Positions 8,025 through 16,593 are shown, numbered from the stretch's first letter. The stretch: DNA of 41,808 nucleotides from Clostridia bacterium (GCA_017467205.1 JAFTSQ010000024.1:1-41808), one strand, 5' to 3'. A program made the numbers and translations. The notes: a model not told the origin generated them from the sequence alone.

Positions 8025-9509
8025 ATGGAAAACACGGAAAATATGGAAAAAGAGATCAGCTTTGAGTTTTTGTGGAGCGTTCTGAAAAAGGGTATAGTGT
8101 GGATAGCCGTTGTGTCGGTGCTTCTTGCCGCATTTGCAGGACTTTTCACTCATTTCTTTATGCACGAAACTTATAGCGCGACCTCCGGATACTTTGTAAA
8201 CAACAGCAGTGCAGGTGCGGACTATACGTCATCCGCACTTACGGGTGCGGCAACGCAGATAGCAACCGATTGCTTGACGCTCGTGAAATCAACCGAGATT
8301 GTAAAGCACGCAGTCGAGGTTGGTGAGCTCGATAAGCTTCTTGATTGCACCAAGAGCGAGGCTATTGAAATAGTCAAGAAGATGACTAACTCGTATAAGC
8401 CTGACGTTAACGCCGGAATATTCTACGTAACCGTAAGCAATGCCGATGCAACCGTAGCTTTTAAAGTATCGGTTGCTATGCAGGACGCGGTTGTTACCTG
8501 CGTTGGTGACGAGATATTCAGTAACTTCGGAAACGAGCAGAATGACTTCCTTCACGTCATTCAGTCGGTAGATAATTCCGATGACGTTTTGACGAGCACT
8601 CCCTCTGTTGTGACCAATGCCTTGATAGCTTTTATCGTAGGCGCGGTTCTTACCTACGTAGTTCTCTTCGTAAAGACTATACTTGACAAGACCGTTCGTG
8701 ACGAGTCTACCATAAAAGAGAACTTCGCCTATCCCGTTCTTTCCTCTGTCCCCTCCTGGAATCCCGGCAAGAACTCCTCCCGTAAGCAGCTCAACTTGAT
8801 GAAGAAGAACTCGGAGGATGCTCTGAGAGTGTATAACAATCAGGTGCTTTCGTCCGAAACCCCCTTTGCTATAACCGAAGCGTTCAATAACCTTCGTACC
8901 GCAGTTTCCTACTCCGTGTCTGCCGACAAGAGCTCGGTATTCGCGGTAACGAGCGAATTTGCGGGAGCGGGAAAGAGCGTTATATCAACCAACCTTGCGA
9001 TAGCCTTCTCCGACCTTGGAAAGCGCGTGCTTCTCGTCGAGGGCGATATGCGCCGTCCTACCTTTGATAAGATATTCGGAGTTAAGGCAGAGCGCGGATT
9101 CGTTGATCTTCTCACCGATTCTCAGTCGACGGTTGAGGACTGCTCTATCAAATATAACGATAATCTCACGATTATACAGGCGGGCTACTGCGCACCCAAC
9201 CCCTCAACGCTTCTTTCCAGCACGCGTATGCAGGAGCTGGTAGCCGCTTGGCGTGATGAGTACGATATCGTTATTATTGACACGCCGCCCGTAACCAGCG
9301 TTGCTGACGCGCGTATCATTTCCGATCTCGTTACAGGCTACATAATCGTTGCAAGAAGCAACTACTCCGACGTCCGCGAGATAAAGAATGCAATCTCTCT
9401 TCTTTCCGACGTTCAGGGTCAGATTCTCGGCTTCGTAGTTAACGACTGCTCGCTTAAGGGTAACAAGTACGGATATAGGTATTACTACTACTCCAATGCA
9501 GATAAATAA
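8025..9509 (+). CDS. polysaccharide co-polymerase / BY-type tyrosine autokinase (Wzz-Wzc/CpsD-like)
   Basis: This is a 494-aa membrane protein. Residues ~15-50 hold the first membrane segment in a Wzz-like domain, with the second near residues 200-215. The cytosolic BY-kinase domain has Walker A (FAGAGKS), Walker A' (LLVEGDMRRP) and Walker B (IVIIDTPPV). The C-terminus is a tyrosine cluster (YGYRYYYYS) of the type autophosphorylated in Wzc and CapB. Single-chain fusion resembles Wzc more than the split CapA/CapB of many Firmicutes. ATG 8025 has GGAG six bases upstream, so I prefer it to ATG 8013, which overlaps that site. No glycosyltransferases or Wzx/Wzy genes are nearby, so the polymer it controls is made from another locus. 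Confidence 0.88.
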   Translation: MENTENMEKEISFEFLWSVLKKGIVWIAVVSVLLAAFAGLFTHFFMHETYSATSGYFVNNSSAGADYTSSALTGAATQIATDCLTLVKSTEIVKHAVEVGELDKLLDCTKSEAIEIVKKMTNSYKPDVNAGIFYVTVSNADATVAFKVSVAMQDAVVTCVGDEIFSNFGNEQNDFLHVIQSVDNSDDVLTSTPSVVTNALIAFIVGAVLTYVVLFVKTILDKTVRDESTIKENFAYPVLSSVPSWNPGKNSSRKQLNLMKKNSEDALRVYNNQVLSSETPFAITEAFNNLRTAVSYSVSADKSSVFAVTSEFAGAGKSVISTNLAIAFSDLGKRVLLVEGDMRRPTFDKIFGVKAERGFVDLLTDSQSTVEDCSIKYNDNLTIIQAGYCAPNPSTLLSSTRMQELVAAWRDEYDIVIIDTPPVTSVADARIISDLVTGYIIVARSNYSDVREIKNAISLLSDVQGQILGFVVNDCSLKGNKYGYRYYYYSNADK

Positions 9510-10251
9510 AAGTGTTGACGCACTGCGCTTTATAGAAGCTCGTGCGACAGTTCTCGGAGAGAGTGCAAGCCCGGGTGGCATCGGCACTCTCTCCGAGAAA
9601 TCTCTTCACGGCATATTGAAATATTATATTGAGCCGAATTCCGACTTTCACGAGGTGGAATTTCTCGGCTCGGTAGCCGATATAAAGCGCGAGTGGGGAA
9701 TAGTCGAGATACAAACGCGCTCGCTCGAGCGCCTCGCTCCAAAGCTTGAAAAATTCCTCGCGGTAATGCCCGTGAGGGTGGTTTATCCGCTTCCGTACGA
9801 GAAGTATATAAGCCTCATAGATAAAGAGAGCGGCGAGATAATCTCCCGCCGTAAAAGCCCGAAGCGCTCAACGCCCGCCGACGCTATAATAGAGCTTCGG
9901 AAAATCAAGAAATATCTGACTCACGAGAATTTTTCATTAACTCTGTTTTTCCTGAACGTCGACGAATATCGCACCCGTACAACGAAAAAGCGCGGTAACA
10001 GAATAGCTACCGTCCGCGAGGAGCGCATACCGAGCTCGATAGAGTACATTCTGAATTTTGATAAACGTGAGGACTATCTTCAGCTCCTTCCGTCCTCGCT
10101 CCCCTGTGAGTTCACCGTCGCCGAGCTTTCGAAGGCGGCAAAGCTCAAAAAGCGCTGGGGCTACGACATCGTATCGCTGCTTTCGGATATGGAGCTTATA
10201 AGCTTCGTTGGCAAGCGGGGAAGAGAGCACCTATACTCAAAAAAGAAATAG
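9496..10251 (+). CDS. unknown protein with possible nuclease-like core and C-terminal winged helix
   Basis: This 251-aa soluble protein overlaps the BY-kinase gene by 14 bp, which suggests translational coupling. I recognise no characterised family. The segment from residue ~40 to 85 (EVEFLGSVADIKREWGIVEI, then QTR) has an acidic residue followed by E-x-Q in consecutive predicted beta strands, loosely like the PD-(D/E)xK nuclease core with Q in place of K. Basic stretches (RRKSPKR, TTKKRGNR) and a C-terminal helix-turn-helix-like end (FTVAELSKAAKLKKRWGYDI) would suit nucleic acid contact. All of this is inference. A perfect 16-bp inverted repeat lies inside its 5' coding region. No Shine-Dalgarno is visible. 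Confidence 0.6.
   Translation: MQINKSVDALRFIEARATVLGESASPGGIGTLSEKSLHGILKYYIEPNSDFHEVEFLGSVADIKREWGIVEIQTRSLERLAPKLEKFLAVMPVRVVYPLPYEKYISLIDKESGEIISRRKSPKRSTPADAIIELRKIKKYLTHENFSLTLFFLNVDEYRTRTTKKRGNRIATVREERIPSSIEYILNFDKREDYLQLLPSSLPCEFTVAELSKAAKLKKRWGYDIVSLLSDMELISFVGKRGREHLYSKKK
9551..9599. repeat. perfect 16-bp inverted repeat inside coding sequence
   Basis: TTCTCGGAGAGAGTGC (9551-9566) is exactly complementary to GCACTCTCTCCGAGAA (9584-9599) across a 17-base loop. It lies about 55 bp into the gene that starts at 9496 and has no T-run after it. Confidence 0.9.
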
Positions 10252-10290
10252 CGAAGTACAGAGCAAATCTATACTTCGCTATTTTGTTTT
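10246..10290 (+). terminator. terminator at the end of the BY-kinase operon
   Basis: AAATAGCGAAGTA (10246-10258) pairs with TACTTCGCTATTT (10272-10284), followed by TGTTTT. The stop codon of the upstream gene lies in the stem. Confidence 0.75.
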
Positions 10291-10323
10291 CGGTTACGCC
10301 CAAATCCACCTATCCCCAATAAT

Positions 10324-10365
10324 AACGATGGCAGCTCAAGTTGCAAAAACTGAGCTGCCATCGTT
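10324..10365 (-). terminator. terminator-like hairpin downstream of lysA
   Basis: AACGATGGCAGCTCA (10324-10338) and TGAGCTGCCATCGTT (10351-10365) form a perfect 15-bp stem with a 12-base loop. T-rich tails flank it on both sides, so it could act in both directions. Confidence 0.7.
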
Positions 10366-10369
10366 TATT

Positions 10370-11695
10370 TTATACGTCCAGCATCGTAAGATGCTCCGGC
10401 GTTTCGCGCTTTACCGCGATATAGTCTTCCTTGTCCTTTATCATAACGACGGGAGGGCGGGGAAGCTTGTTGTAGTTTGATGACATCGAGTAGTGATACG
10501 CGCCGGTGGTAAGGCAGGCGATAACGTCGCCGCGCTTGATATCACTCGGCATCAGAACGTTCTCCTGCAGGATATCACCGCTCTCACAGCATCTTCCGAC
10601 AACCGAGCAGGTCATAGCGTCCTCGGGAAGCTCGGATTTGACGGGAAGGATGGTGTACGGCGAGCCGTAAAGGGCATAGCGCGGATTATCCGCCATTCCG
10701 CCGTCAACGGAAACGTAGGTCTTGTAGCCGGGGATGCGCTTTACCGTTCCGACGGTGTAAAGGGTAAGTCCTGCGTCGGCAACTATGCTGCGACCGGGCT
10801 CAAAGGCAATTTCGGGAAGGGGAATACCGAGCGCGTCCGCGTGCGCCTTCATAAATGCGCCAACCTCAAGGATGTTCGCGCGTATATCGATTTCCGGCTG
10901 CTCCTCAATATATCTGACGCCCAAGCCGCCGCCGATATCAAGCTCGCTTGCAAGGTAGCCTTCGGTTTCGTATATATGTGCGACGAAATTGAGCATTACC
11001 TCTGCGGCGCTGAGATAAACCTCCGAATCAAAGACCTGTGAGCCAACGTGGCAATGGAATCCACGAAGGTCGATGCATCCGAGTGAGAGAGCTATCCTCA
11101 CTATCTCGTCCGCCTGACCGGTTTCGATAGCAGAGCCGAACTTTGAGTCCACCTTTCCGGTCGCGACAGCCGCATAGGTATGCGGGTCGATTCCGGGGGT
11201 TATGCGAAGGAGCACCTTCGCTACCTCACCCTTGTCGGCGGCAATGCGGTCGATGGCGTAAAGTTCCTCCTCGTTGTCAACCACAAAGTAGCCGACACCC
11301 GCATCAATAGCATAGGCTATATCCTCGTCGGTCTTGTTGTTTGAGTGGAAGTATGCGCGCCCAAGAGGGAAGCCTGCGCGCTTTGCCGTGTATATCTCGC
11401 CCGAGGAAACGACGTCAATTCCCATTCCTTCCTCGTTCATTATGGCATAAAGTCTGGTGAAAGACGCCGCCTTGGATGCGTAAAGCACCTTGCCTTTTCC
11501 CGCGAAGGCATCGCGAACGGCGCGAAGATAGGTGCGGCAACGCTCCCTTATTCGTTCCTCGTCATAGAGGTAAAGGGGCGTTCCGTATTTTTCTGCGAGT
11601 GAGAGTAGAGGCGTGCCTGCAAGGCAGAGCTCGCCATCCTCCGTCCTCGAAAGGTTCTCGCATATCATACCGTATTTTTGGTTTGTGATTATCAA
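10370..11695 (-). CDS. lysA: diaminopimelate decarboxylase
   Basis: This 441-aa PLP enzyme (fold III, alanine-racemase type) makes L-lysine from meso-DAP. YASKAASF near residues 72-79 holds the PLP lysine; GFHCHVGSQ and DIGGGLGV follow; EPGRSIVADAG binds phosphate; CCESGD and TGAYHYSMSSNYN complete the second active-site half. The start is TTG at 11695, nine bases after AAGGAGG, which keeps the normal N-terminus. It is the last gene of the riboswitch-controlled operon, so the cell both keeps DAP for wall synthesis and makes lysine. Confidence 0.96.
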   Translation of the reverse strand: MIITNQKYGMICENLSRTEDGELCLAGTPLLSLAEKYGTPLYLYDEERIRERCRTYLRAVRDAFAGKGKVLYASKAASFTRLYAIMNEEGMGIDVVSSGEIYTAKRAGFPLGRAYFHSNNKTDEDIAYAIDAGVGYFVVDNEEELYAIDRIAADKGEVAKVLLRITPGIDPHTYAAVATGKVDSKFGSAIETGQADEIVRIALSLGCIDLRGFHCHVGSQVFDSEVYLSAAEVMLNFVAHIYETEGYLASELDIGGGLGVRYIEEQPEIDIRANILEVGAFMKAHADALGIPLPEIAFEPGRSIVADAGLTLYTVGTVKRIPGYKTYVSVDGGMADNPRYALYGSPYTILPVKSELPEDAMTCSVVGRCCESGDILQENVLMPSDIKRGDVIACLTTGAYHYSMSSNYNKLPRPPVVMIKDKEDYIAVKRETPEHLTMLDV

Positions 11696-11750
11696 GGGAA
11701 ATTTCCTCCTTGGGAAGCATTAGTGCCGCCCCGTGTCGCGTTTTTTGCTA

Positions 11751-12731
11751 TCAAAGCATATGTGCGCGCAGCTCTTCGGCGGACTTCTCGGAAAGGTCGG
11801 AGGGCCTTACGTCGAACACCGTATAGCATCCAATCTCGCCGCGTGCGTGCATTCTGTATATTGCGCGAGAGTAGGCAACGAGGACGCTTGCGGTGAACTC
11901 GGGGTTAGAGTCAAGGCGGAGGGAGAACTCAACGGTGTGCAAGTTCTCGCCCGACTCCCCCGTCCTTCCGTTGCGAATGACCGTTCCGCCGTGCGGCATG
12001 CCCGAATGCTCTCGCTTGAGAGTATCCATATCTATGAAGTTGACCGTGGTTTCGTAGTCGGCAAAGTAGTTCGGCATAGTCTTAATTTCCTTCTCAATCC
12101 TTGCCTTGTCAGCGCCGTCCTCTACGACCACGTAGCATTCTCTTTTATGCTTTTCGCCTGTGGTGAGGGGGGGAGTAGCACCGCTTCTTACTGCCGCGAG
12201 TGCGGATTCGACAGGAACGGTATACTGCCTTGCGTCAAGCACGCCGTCAATTCTTCTGATAGCGTCGGAGTGACCTTGGCTGATACCCCTGCCCCAGAAG
12301 GTGTAGTCCTCGCCGACGGGAAGAGTAGCGCTCGCGTAAAGCCTCGCAATAGAGAAGAGACCGGGGTCCCAACCTGAGCTGATAAGCGCGGTGTGACCGC
12401 TCGCCTTGGCAGAGCTATCGACTCGCTTGAAGTGCTCGGGTATTTTTGCGTGTGTGTCAAAGCTGTCTACGACGTTAAAGCTTTTTGCGAGTGCGGGTGT
12501 CATTTCGGGGAGGTCGGTTGCACTGCCACCGCATATTACGAGCACGTCTATCTTGTCGGTGAATGAATCAAGCTCCTTCGTGCTGTAAACCTTGGTGTCG
12601 GCAAAAACGGTCTTTACTGCAGCAGGGTCGCGCCTTGTGAAAACGCCGACGAGCTCTGTATCACCACTCGCCCTTGCGGCTATTTCAACGCCGCGTCCGA
12701 GATTTCCGTAGCCGTATATTCCTATTTTCAT
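11751..12731 (-). CDS. ddh: meso-diaminopimelate D-dehydrogenase
   Basis: This 326-aa enzyme makes meso-DAP directly from tetrahydrodipicolinate, NADPH and ammonia, bypassing the acylated intermediates. The N-terminal Rossmann motif GYGNLGRG starts at about residue 7, FTRRDP follows as the NADPH-phosphate contact, and DSFDTHAKIPEHF, SSGWDPGLFSIARL and WGRGISQGHSDAIRRI are Ddh signatures. Its place between dapB and lysA shows that this organism uses the dehydrogenase branch; no dapD/dapE/dapF genes are in the window. Length is normal for the family. Confidence 0.96.
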   Translation of the reverse strand: MKIGIYGYGNLGRGVEIAARASGDTELVGVFTRRDPAAVKTVFADTKVYSTKELDSFTDKIDVLVICGGSATDLPEMTPALAKSFNVVDSFDTHAKIPEHFKRVDSSAKASGHTALISSGWDPGLFSIARLYASATLPVGEDYTFWGRGISQGHSDAIRRIDGVLDARQYTVPVESALAAVRSGATPPLTTGEKHKRECYVVVEDGADKARIEKEIKTMPNYFADYETTVNFIDMDTLKREHSGMPHGGTVIRNGRTGESGENLHTVEFSLRLDSNPEFTASVLVAYSRAIYRMHARGEIGCYTVFDVRPSDLSEKSAEELRAHML

Positions 12732-12764
12732 AAATTTCTAACCGTTCCTTTCCCGTGTAAAACC

Positions 12765-13553
12765 TTAAGCGTTAGCACCCGACATAGCGGCGCTGTGCTC
12801 GTGGCGATTGACGATGCTCTTCATATCGTAAAGTCCCGCATCCTTGCCGACGAGAAAATCCGCCGCGGCAAGCGCGCCCTCTGCAAACAGAGCGCGGCTG
12901 TGCGCCTCGTGCTTTATCGTGATGGTCTGATTGTCCGTGCCGACGATTACTTCGTGCTCACCGACGATATTGCCCATCCTTATTGCGTGAATTCCTATCT
13001 CTTCCTTCGTGCGCTTACCCTGACCGCTTCTGCCAAGCTTGGTGTAGGACGCGGGTCTGACCTCGCGTATGCCGTTTGCAATCATAAGCGCCGTTCCGCT
13101 CGGTGCGTCGAGCTTTCTGTCGTGGTGCTTCTCGATTATCTCAATCTCCGCCTCGGGCATAGCCGCGGCGACCTTCTTTGCAAGCTCAACGAGAAGGGCA
13201 ACGCCGAGCGACATATTGGCAGAGAAGAATACGGGTATATGCTTCGCCGCCTCGTGTATCCTTGCTATCTCGTCCTCGGTGTGACCTGTCGTGGCAACCA
13301 CGGTGGGTATCCCCCGCTCCTTTGCAAACGAGAGTATCCCCTCGATGCAGGAGTGGTGCGAGAAATCTATAATGCAGTCTATATCAAAATCTATACCTAC
13401 CTCGTCAAGAGATCTGTAAACCGGAACCGTTGCAGCCTGATTGCTCATCGGGTCGACTCCGCAAACCAGCCTTGCCGAGCGGTAGCCCGCACAGCAGAGC
13501 TTTTCTACCTCGCGTCCCATAAAGCCCGAGATTCCGTTAAGTAATATATTCAT
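12765..13553 (-). CDS. dapB: 4-hydroxy-tetrahydrodipicolinate reductase
   Basis: This 262-aa protein catalyses the second committed step of DAP/lysine synthesis. The N-terminus MNILLNGISGFMGREV is the nucleotide-binding loop. The family motif region EIIEKHHDRKLDAPSGTAL (about 140-158) holds the catalytic His-His and Lys, and the C-terminus has EHEVIVGTDNQTITIKHEA. It lies 31 bp downstream of dapA and 33 bp upstream of ddh in the same operon. Confidence 0.96.
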   Translation of the reverse strand: MNILLNGISGFMGREVEKLCCAGYRSARLVCGVDPMSNQAATVPVYRSLDEVGIDFDIDCIIDFSHHSCIEGILSFAKERGIPTVVATTGHTEDEIARIHEAAKHIPVFFSANMSLGVALLVELAKKVAAAMPEAEIEIIEKHHDRKLDAPSGTALMIANGIREVRPASYTKLGRSGQGKRTKEEIGIHAIRMGNIVGEHEVIVGTDNQTITIKHEAHSRALFAEGALAAADFLVGKDAGLYDMKSIVNRHEHSAAMSGANA

Positions 13554-13584
13554 ACCGTGACCGTCGCTTTCTTCTTCGTTTTTA

Positions 13585-14469
13585 TCAGACGAGCCCCTGC
13601 TCCTTCATAAGAGCGAGAAGCTTTTTCTCGTTCTCGGGCTCCATCTTGGTAAGGGGCAGGCGCAGATAGTTCTCGCCGAATCCCATCGCGCTGACCGCCG
13701 CCTTGGCGGGAATGGGGTTGACCTCGCAGAAGAGGGCGTTCACGAGCGGAACGAGCTCAAGCTGAAGCCCCCTTGCCTCGGCAACTCTTCCTTCAAAGAA
13801 GTGGTGGCACATAAGCGAGGTTTCCTTCGGCATTATGTTGGAGAGGACGGATATAACGCCCTTACCGCCGAGGGAGAGTATCGGAACTATCTGGTCGTCG
13901 TTACCCGAGTAAATATCCAGCTTATCGCCAACGAGAGCGGCAAGCTCTGCTATCTGCGATATATTGCCCGACGCCTCCTTGATTCCCGTAATGTTCGGAT
14001 GCTCTGCAAGAATTGCCGCAGAGGCGGGTGTGAGATTACATCCGGTTCTCGAGGGAACGTTATAGAGAATGCAGGGCTTGGTCGACGCATCCGCTATTGC
14101 GCGGAAGGATTCGATAAGTCCCTTCTGCGTAGCCTTATTGTAGTAGGGAGTTACGAGCAGCATAGCGTCAGCACCCGCCTCACAGGCAAACTCTGTAAGC
14201 TCAATAGCGTAAGCCGTATCGTTTGAGCCCGTTCCCGCAATAACGGGAACTCTGCCGCCGACCTCCTTAACGCAGAAGGCGATAACGTCCTTGTGCTCCT
14301 GGTCGGTGAGGGTAGAGCCCTCGCCCGTAGTTCCGGCAACTACTATTGCGTCAATACCTTCCTCTATCTGCCAATTGATAAGGCGAGCGAAAGCCTCGTA
14401 GTCTATTCCGTCCTTCGTCATAGGGGTTACGATAGCGGTAGCCGCGCCTGTAAAAACTGTTTTTTTCAT
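13585..14469 (-). CDS. dapA: 4-hydroxy-tetrahydrodipicolinate synthase
   Basis: This 294-aa TIM-barrel aldolase condenses pyruvate and aspartate semialdehyde. GTTGEGSTL is the pyruvate-binding loop, YNVPSRTG carries the catalytic tyrosine and arginine, and GIKEASGN holds the Schiff-base lysine at about residue 160. I set the start at ATG 14469 because GGAG is six bases upstream; an in-frame ATG at 14481 overlaps that binding site. It is the first gene after the lysine riboswitch. Confidence 0.97.
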   Translation of the reverse strand: MKKTVFTGAATAIVTPMTKDGIDYEAFARLINWQIEEGIDAIVVAGTTGEGSTLTDQEHKDVIAFCVKEVGGRVPVIAGTGSNDTAYAIELTEFACEAGADAMLLVTPYYNKATQKGLIESFRAIADASTKPCILYNVPSRTGCNLTPASAAILAEHPNITGIKEASGNISQIAELAALVGDKLDIYSGNDDQIVPILSLGGKGVISVLSNIMPKETSLMCHHFFEGRVAEARGLQLELVPLVNALFCEVNPIPAKAAVSAMGFGENYLRLPLTKMEPENEKKLLALMKEQGLV

Positions 14470-14563
14470 AATAATCTCCATTCTGTCGCCTATGACGACC
14501 GCGCGAAAAATAAATGAATTTTGGTATCGCGAAAATTCGTGGGCGCTTATATATGTAGAAAAA

Positions 14564-14592
14564 CAAAAAAGATAGCCGAAAGACTATCTTTT
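14564..14592 (-). terminator. riboswitch-controlled terminator before dapA
   Basis: On the minus strand AAAAGATAGTC and GGCTATCTTTT form an 11-bp stem (one G-T pair) with a TTTC loop, followed by TTGTTTTT. The 5' arm can instead pair with the 3' strand of the riboswitch P1 (GGGCTATC), giving the expected antiterminator. Confidence 0.85.
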
Positions 14593-14617
14593 GACGCTTC
14601 ACAGTTGTCCTGTCAAT

Positions 14618-14771
14618 GATAGCCCTCCGCATTTTATGCGACAGCAGAGCGGATATTATCCGAGCTGCCAGCAGGAGCTTTCCACAGCACCCACTTCGGC
14701 ACTCGCGCCTTTCCCGCACAGCCTTGGGGCTCTTCTTCGGTGCGGTACTATTCGCTTCGTGCGCCTCTATC
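14618..14771 (-). ncRNA. lysine riboswitch (L-box)
   Basis: Read on the minus strand, the aptamer opens with GATAGAGGCGC, then AGTA, GGGAAAGG, GTGCCGAAGTGGGTGCTGT, the GCTGGCAGCTCGG element and closes with GGAGGGCTATC. These are the conserved blocks of the lysine-sensing L-box, in order. GATAG and CTATC form P1. It precedes dapA, with a terminator downstream, so lysine should switch the operon off by attenuation. Confidence 0.9.
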
Positions 14772-14790
14772 CTTTTATTTTCTTAAATAA

Positions 14791-14819
14791 AGAATACCAC
14801 AGCTATTGATAGTTGTCAA
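14791..14819 (-). promoter_or_regulatory. sigma-A promoter of the dap-lysA operon
   Basis: TTGACA (14819-14814), a 17-bp spacer and TATTCT (14796-14791) on the minus strand, about 20 bp upstream of the riboswitch. Confidence 0.8.
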
Positions 14820-14844
14820 TGCTTTTTGAAAATATTTTCATATT

Positions 14845-15717
14845 TTAAGAGTTCAAAAGCTTGTATAGCTCGGATTTCGTCATTCCTCTATCCTTTGCGG
14901 CAAGCTTGATAGCGTCCATACGCGAGTGCCCCTCTCTCTCGTAGGAGCTGACGTGCTCCTCGGGGGTCAGCGAGGTGAGTGCGTCGCGCTTTTCGTCGGG
15001 TGGGGTGACCTTCGCCTCCTCCGCGCCTTCAACAATGAGAACGTACTCGCCGCGCGCAGTCCTTTCGTCAAGAGATGATATGGCATCGGCGAGGGTGGTT
15101 CTGACAATTTCCTCATTGAGCTTCGTAAGCTCGCGGCAAAGCGATATTCTTCGCTCACCGCCAAAGACACAGCACATATCGGCAAGCGTTGCGTGAAGCT
15201 TGTGCGGAGCTTCGTAGAATATCATAGTTCTGGGCTCGTACCTCACCGCATCAAGCCTCCGCCGTCGCTCTACCGCCGTGGCAGGTAAAAATCCCTCGAA
15301 GGCAAAGCGCGAGGTCGAGAGTGCAGAAAGCGCGAGGGCGGATACCGCCGCGCAAGCACCCGGAATTACCGAAACGGTAACGCCCGCCTCTGATGCAAGA
15401 CGCACGATATCTTCGCCGGGGTCGCTTATTGCGGGCATACCCGCATCGGTTACGAGAGCGCAGGACTCGCCCGAAAGAAGCCTCGCGATTATCCTCTCGC
15501 CGCTCATCCTTTTGTTGTGCTCGTGATAGCTGATAAGCTCGCCCCGTATACCGTAAGCCGAAAGCAGCTTCGCCGTGTTTCTCGTGTCCTCTGCGGCAAT
15601 GAAATCCACCTCCGAGAGCACCTTTTTCGCTCTCTCGGATATGTCCGCAAGATTTCCTATCGGAGTGCCGACGAGGTAGAGAGTACCGCCGACGACTCTG
15701 TTCTTTTCGTTCTCCAC
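14845..15717 (-). CDS. rsmI: 16S rRNA (cytidine1402-2'-O)-methyltransferase
   Basis: This 290-aa SAM-dependent enzyme methylates the ribose of C1402 in the decoding centre. LYLVGTPIGNLADIS opens the tetrapyrrole-methylase fold at residue ~13; AAEDTRNTAKLL, YHEHN, LVTDAGMPAISDPG and IPGACAAVSALALS follow in the normal RsmI order, and FYEAPHKL is also typical. It is the last gene of the conserved holB-ricT-trmN6-rsmI series (yabC in B. subtilis). YazA, usually between trmN6 and rsmI in Bacillus, is absent. Confidence 0.95.
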   Translation of the reverse strand: MENEKNRVVGGTLYLVGTPIGNLADISERAKKVLSEVDFIAAEDTRNTAKLLSAYGIRGELISYHEHNKRMSGERIIARLLSGESCALVTDAGMPAISDPGEDIVRLASEAGVTVSVIPGACAAVSALALSALSTSRFAFEGFLPATAVERRRRLDAVRYEPRTMIFYEAPHKLHATLADMCCVFGGERRISLCRELTKLNEEIVRTTLADAISSLDERTARGEYVLIVEGAEEAKVTPPDEKRDALTSLTPEEHVSSYEREGHSRMDAIKLAAKDRGMTKSELYKLLNS

Positions 15718-15764
15718 AAAAAAGCTCCTTTCTTGTCTAGCCGCAAGGCTTGTTGGTTCGACGG

Positions 15765-16529
15765 CTACGCGCCGCCCTGACTTATAAAGTCGGGAGGGAA
15801 GCAGCCGTTTTCGTCTATATATTTCATTTCCTCTGAAAATTCCTTATGCGAGGAGTCCTTGTATAAGAGGAGCGGTTTTGTAAGAAACAGTCCGCCCTTG
15901 CCGCCGCGCTTTGCTTCAACGAGTACCATCGAGGAGCGGCTTCTCTCGTCCGCGTGAACGAAGGTCATCCTCTTCGGCTCAAGCCCGTGTGCGCGCATAG
16001 CGGCGATAAGGTCTATAAGCCTGTCGGGACGGTAGACTGCGGCGAATGTCCCGCCGTACTTCAAGAGGCGCTTTGCCGCACGGCAGAAATCGTCAATAGT
16101 GCCGAACACCTCGTGCCGCGCGATATTTTTCGCGTCGAGCGTGCATCGCTCGCCGCCGTCCGCCTTCATATACGGCGGATTGGTCAGGACTATATCGCAG
16201 GACTCTCTTTTTTCGCCGGGAATTTCCCGTATATCCGCGCGGATAGAACGAAGTCCCGAGAGGGAATTGCGCTCTGCGTTGCGCTCTATCAGCTCGGCAT
16301 ACTCCGGTTGAATCTCGTATACGTCACAGCTGTCGCACTTCTTGCGCGTAATGAGAAGCATAGATATAATTCCGCTTCCGCCGCCAAGCTCTGCGGCGTG
16401 CGAATACCTGCCCTTAACGTAGCCCGCAAGCAAGAGCGCGTCCGTTCCGAATACCAGCCCGTCCGTCTTTTGTATTAAAGTGAGGTCGTCGTTAACGAAG
16501 TCCTCACGCTCGTTTTCATAAAGTGTCAT
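15765..16529 (-). CDS. trmN6: tRNA1(Val) (adenine37-N6)-methyltransferase-like protein
   Basis: This 254-aa class I SAM methyltransferase has AELGGGSGIISMLL as motif I at about residues 45-58 and the N6-adenine signature VLTNPPYMK (D/N-PP-Y) near residue 115. The order with rsmI, ricT and holB matches yabB of B. subtilis, which supports the TrmN6 assignment. I start it at ATG 16529 after GGGTGGT; an upstream in-frame codon at 16571 would read through the ferredoxin terminator. No promoter is obvious, so it may rely on read-through or an unseen start site. Confidence 0.88.
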   Translation of the reverse strand: MTLYENEREDFVNDDLTLIQKTDGLVFGTDALLLAGYVKGRYSHAAELGGGSGIISMLLITRKKCDSCDVYEIQPEYAELIERNAERNSLSGLRSIRADIREIPGEKRESCDIVLTNPPYMKADGGERCTLDAKNIARHEVFGTIDDFCRAAKRLLKYGGTFAAVYRPDRLIDLIAAMRAHGLEPKRMTFVHADERSRSSMVLVEAKRGGKGGLFLTKPLLLYKDSSHKEFSEEMKYIDENGCFPPDFISQGGA

Positions 16530-16550
16530 AATACCACCCAAATAATTTTT

Positions 16551-16587
16551 AAGGGGCTGTCGCAGCTGCAACAGCCCCTTATTTTAT
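16551..16587 (-). terminator. terminator of the ferredoxin gene
   Basis: AAGGGGCTGT and ACAGCCCCTT pair across a 10-base loop and end in AAAAATTATTT on the minus strand. It separates the ferredoxin from trmN6. Confidence 0.75.
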
Positions 16588-16593
16588 AAGGAA

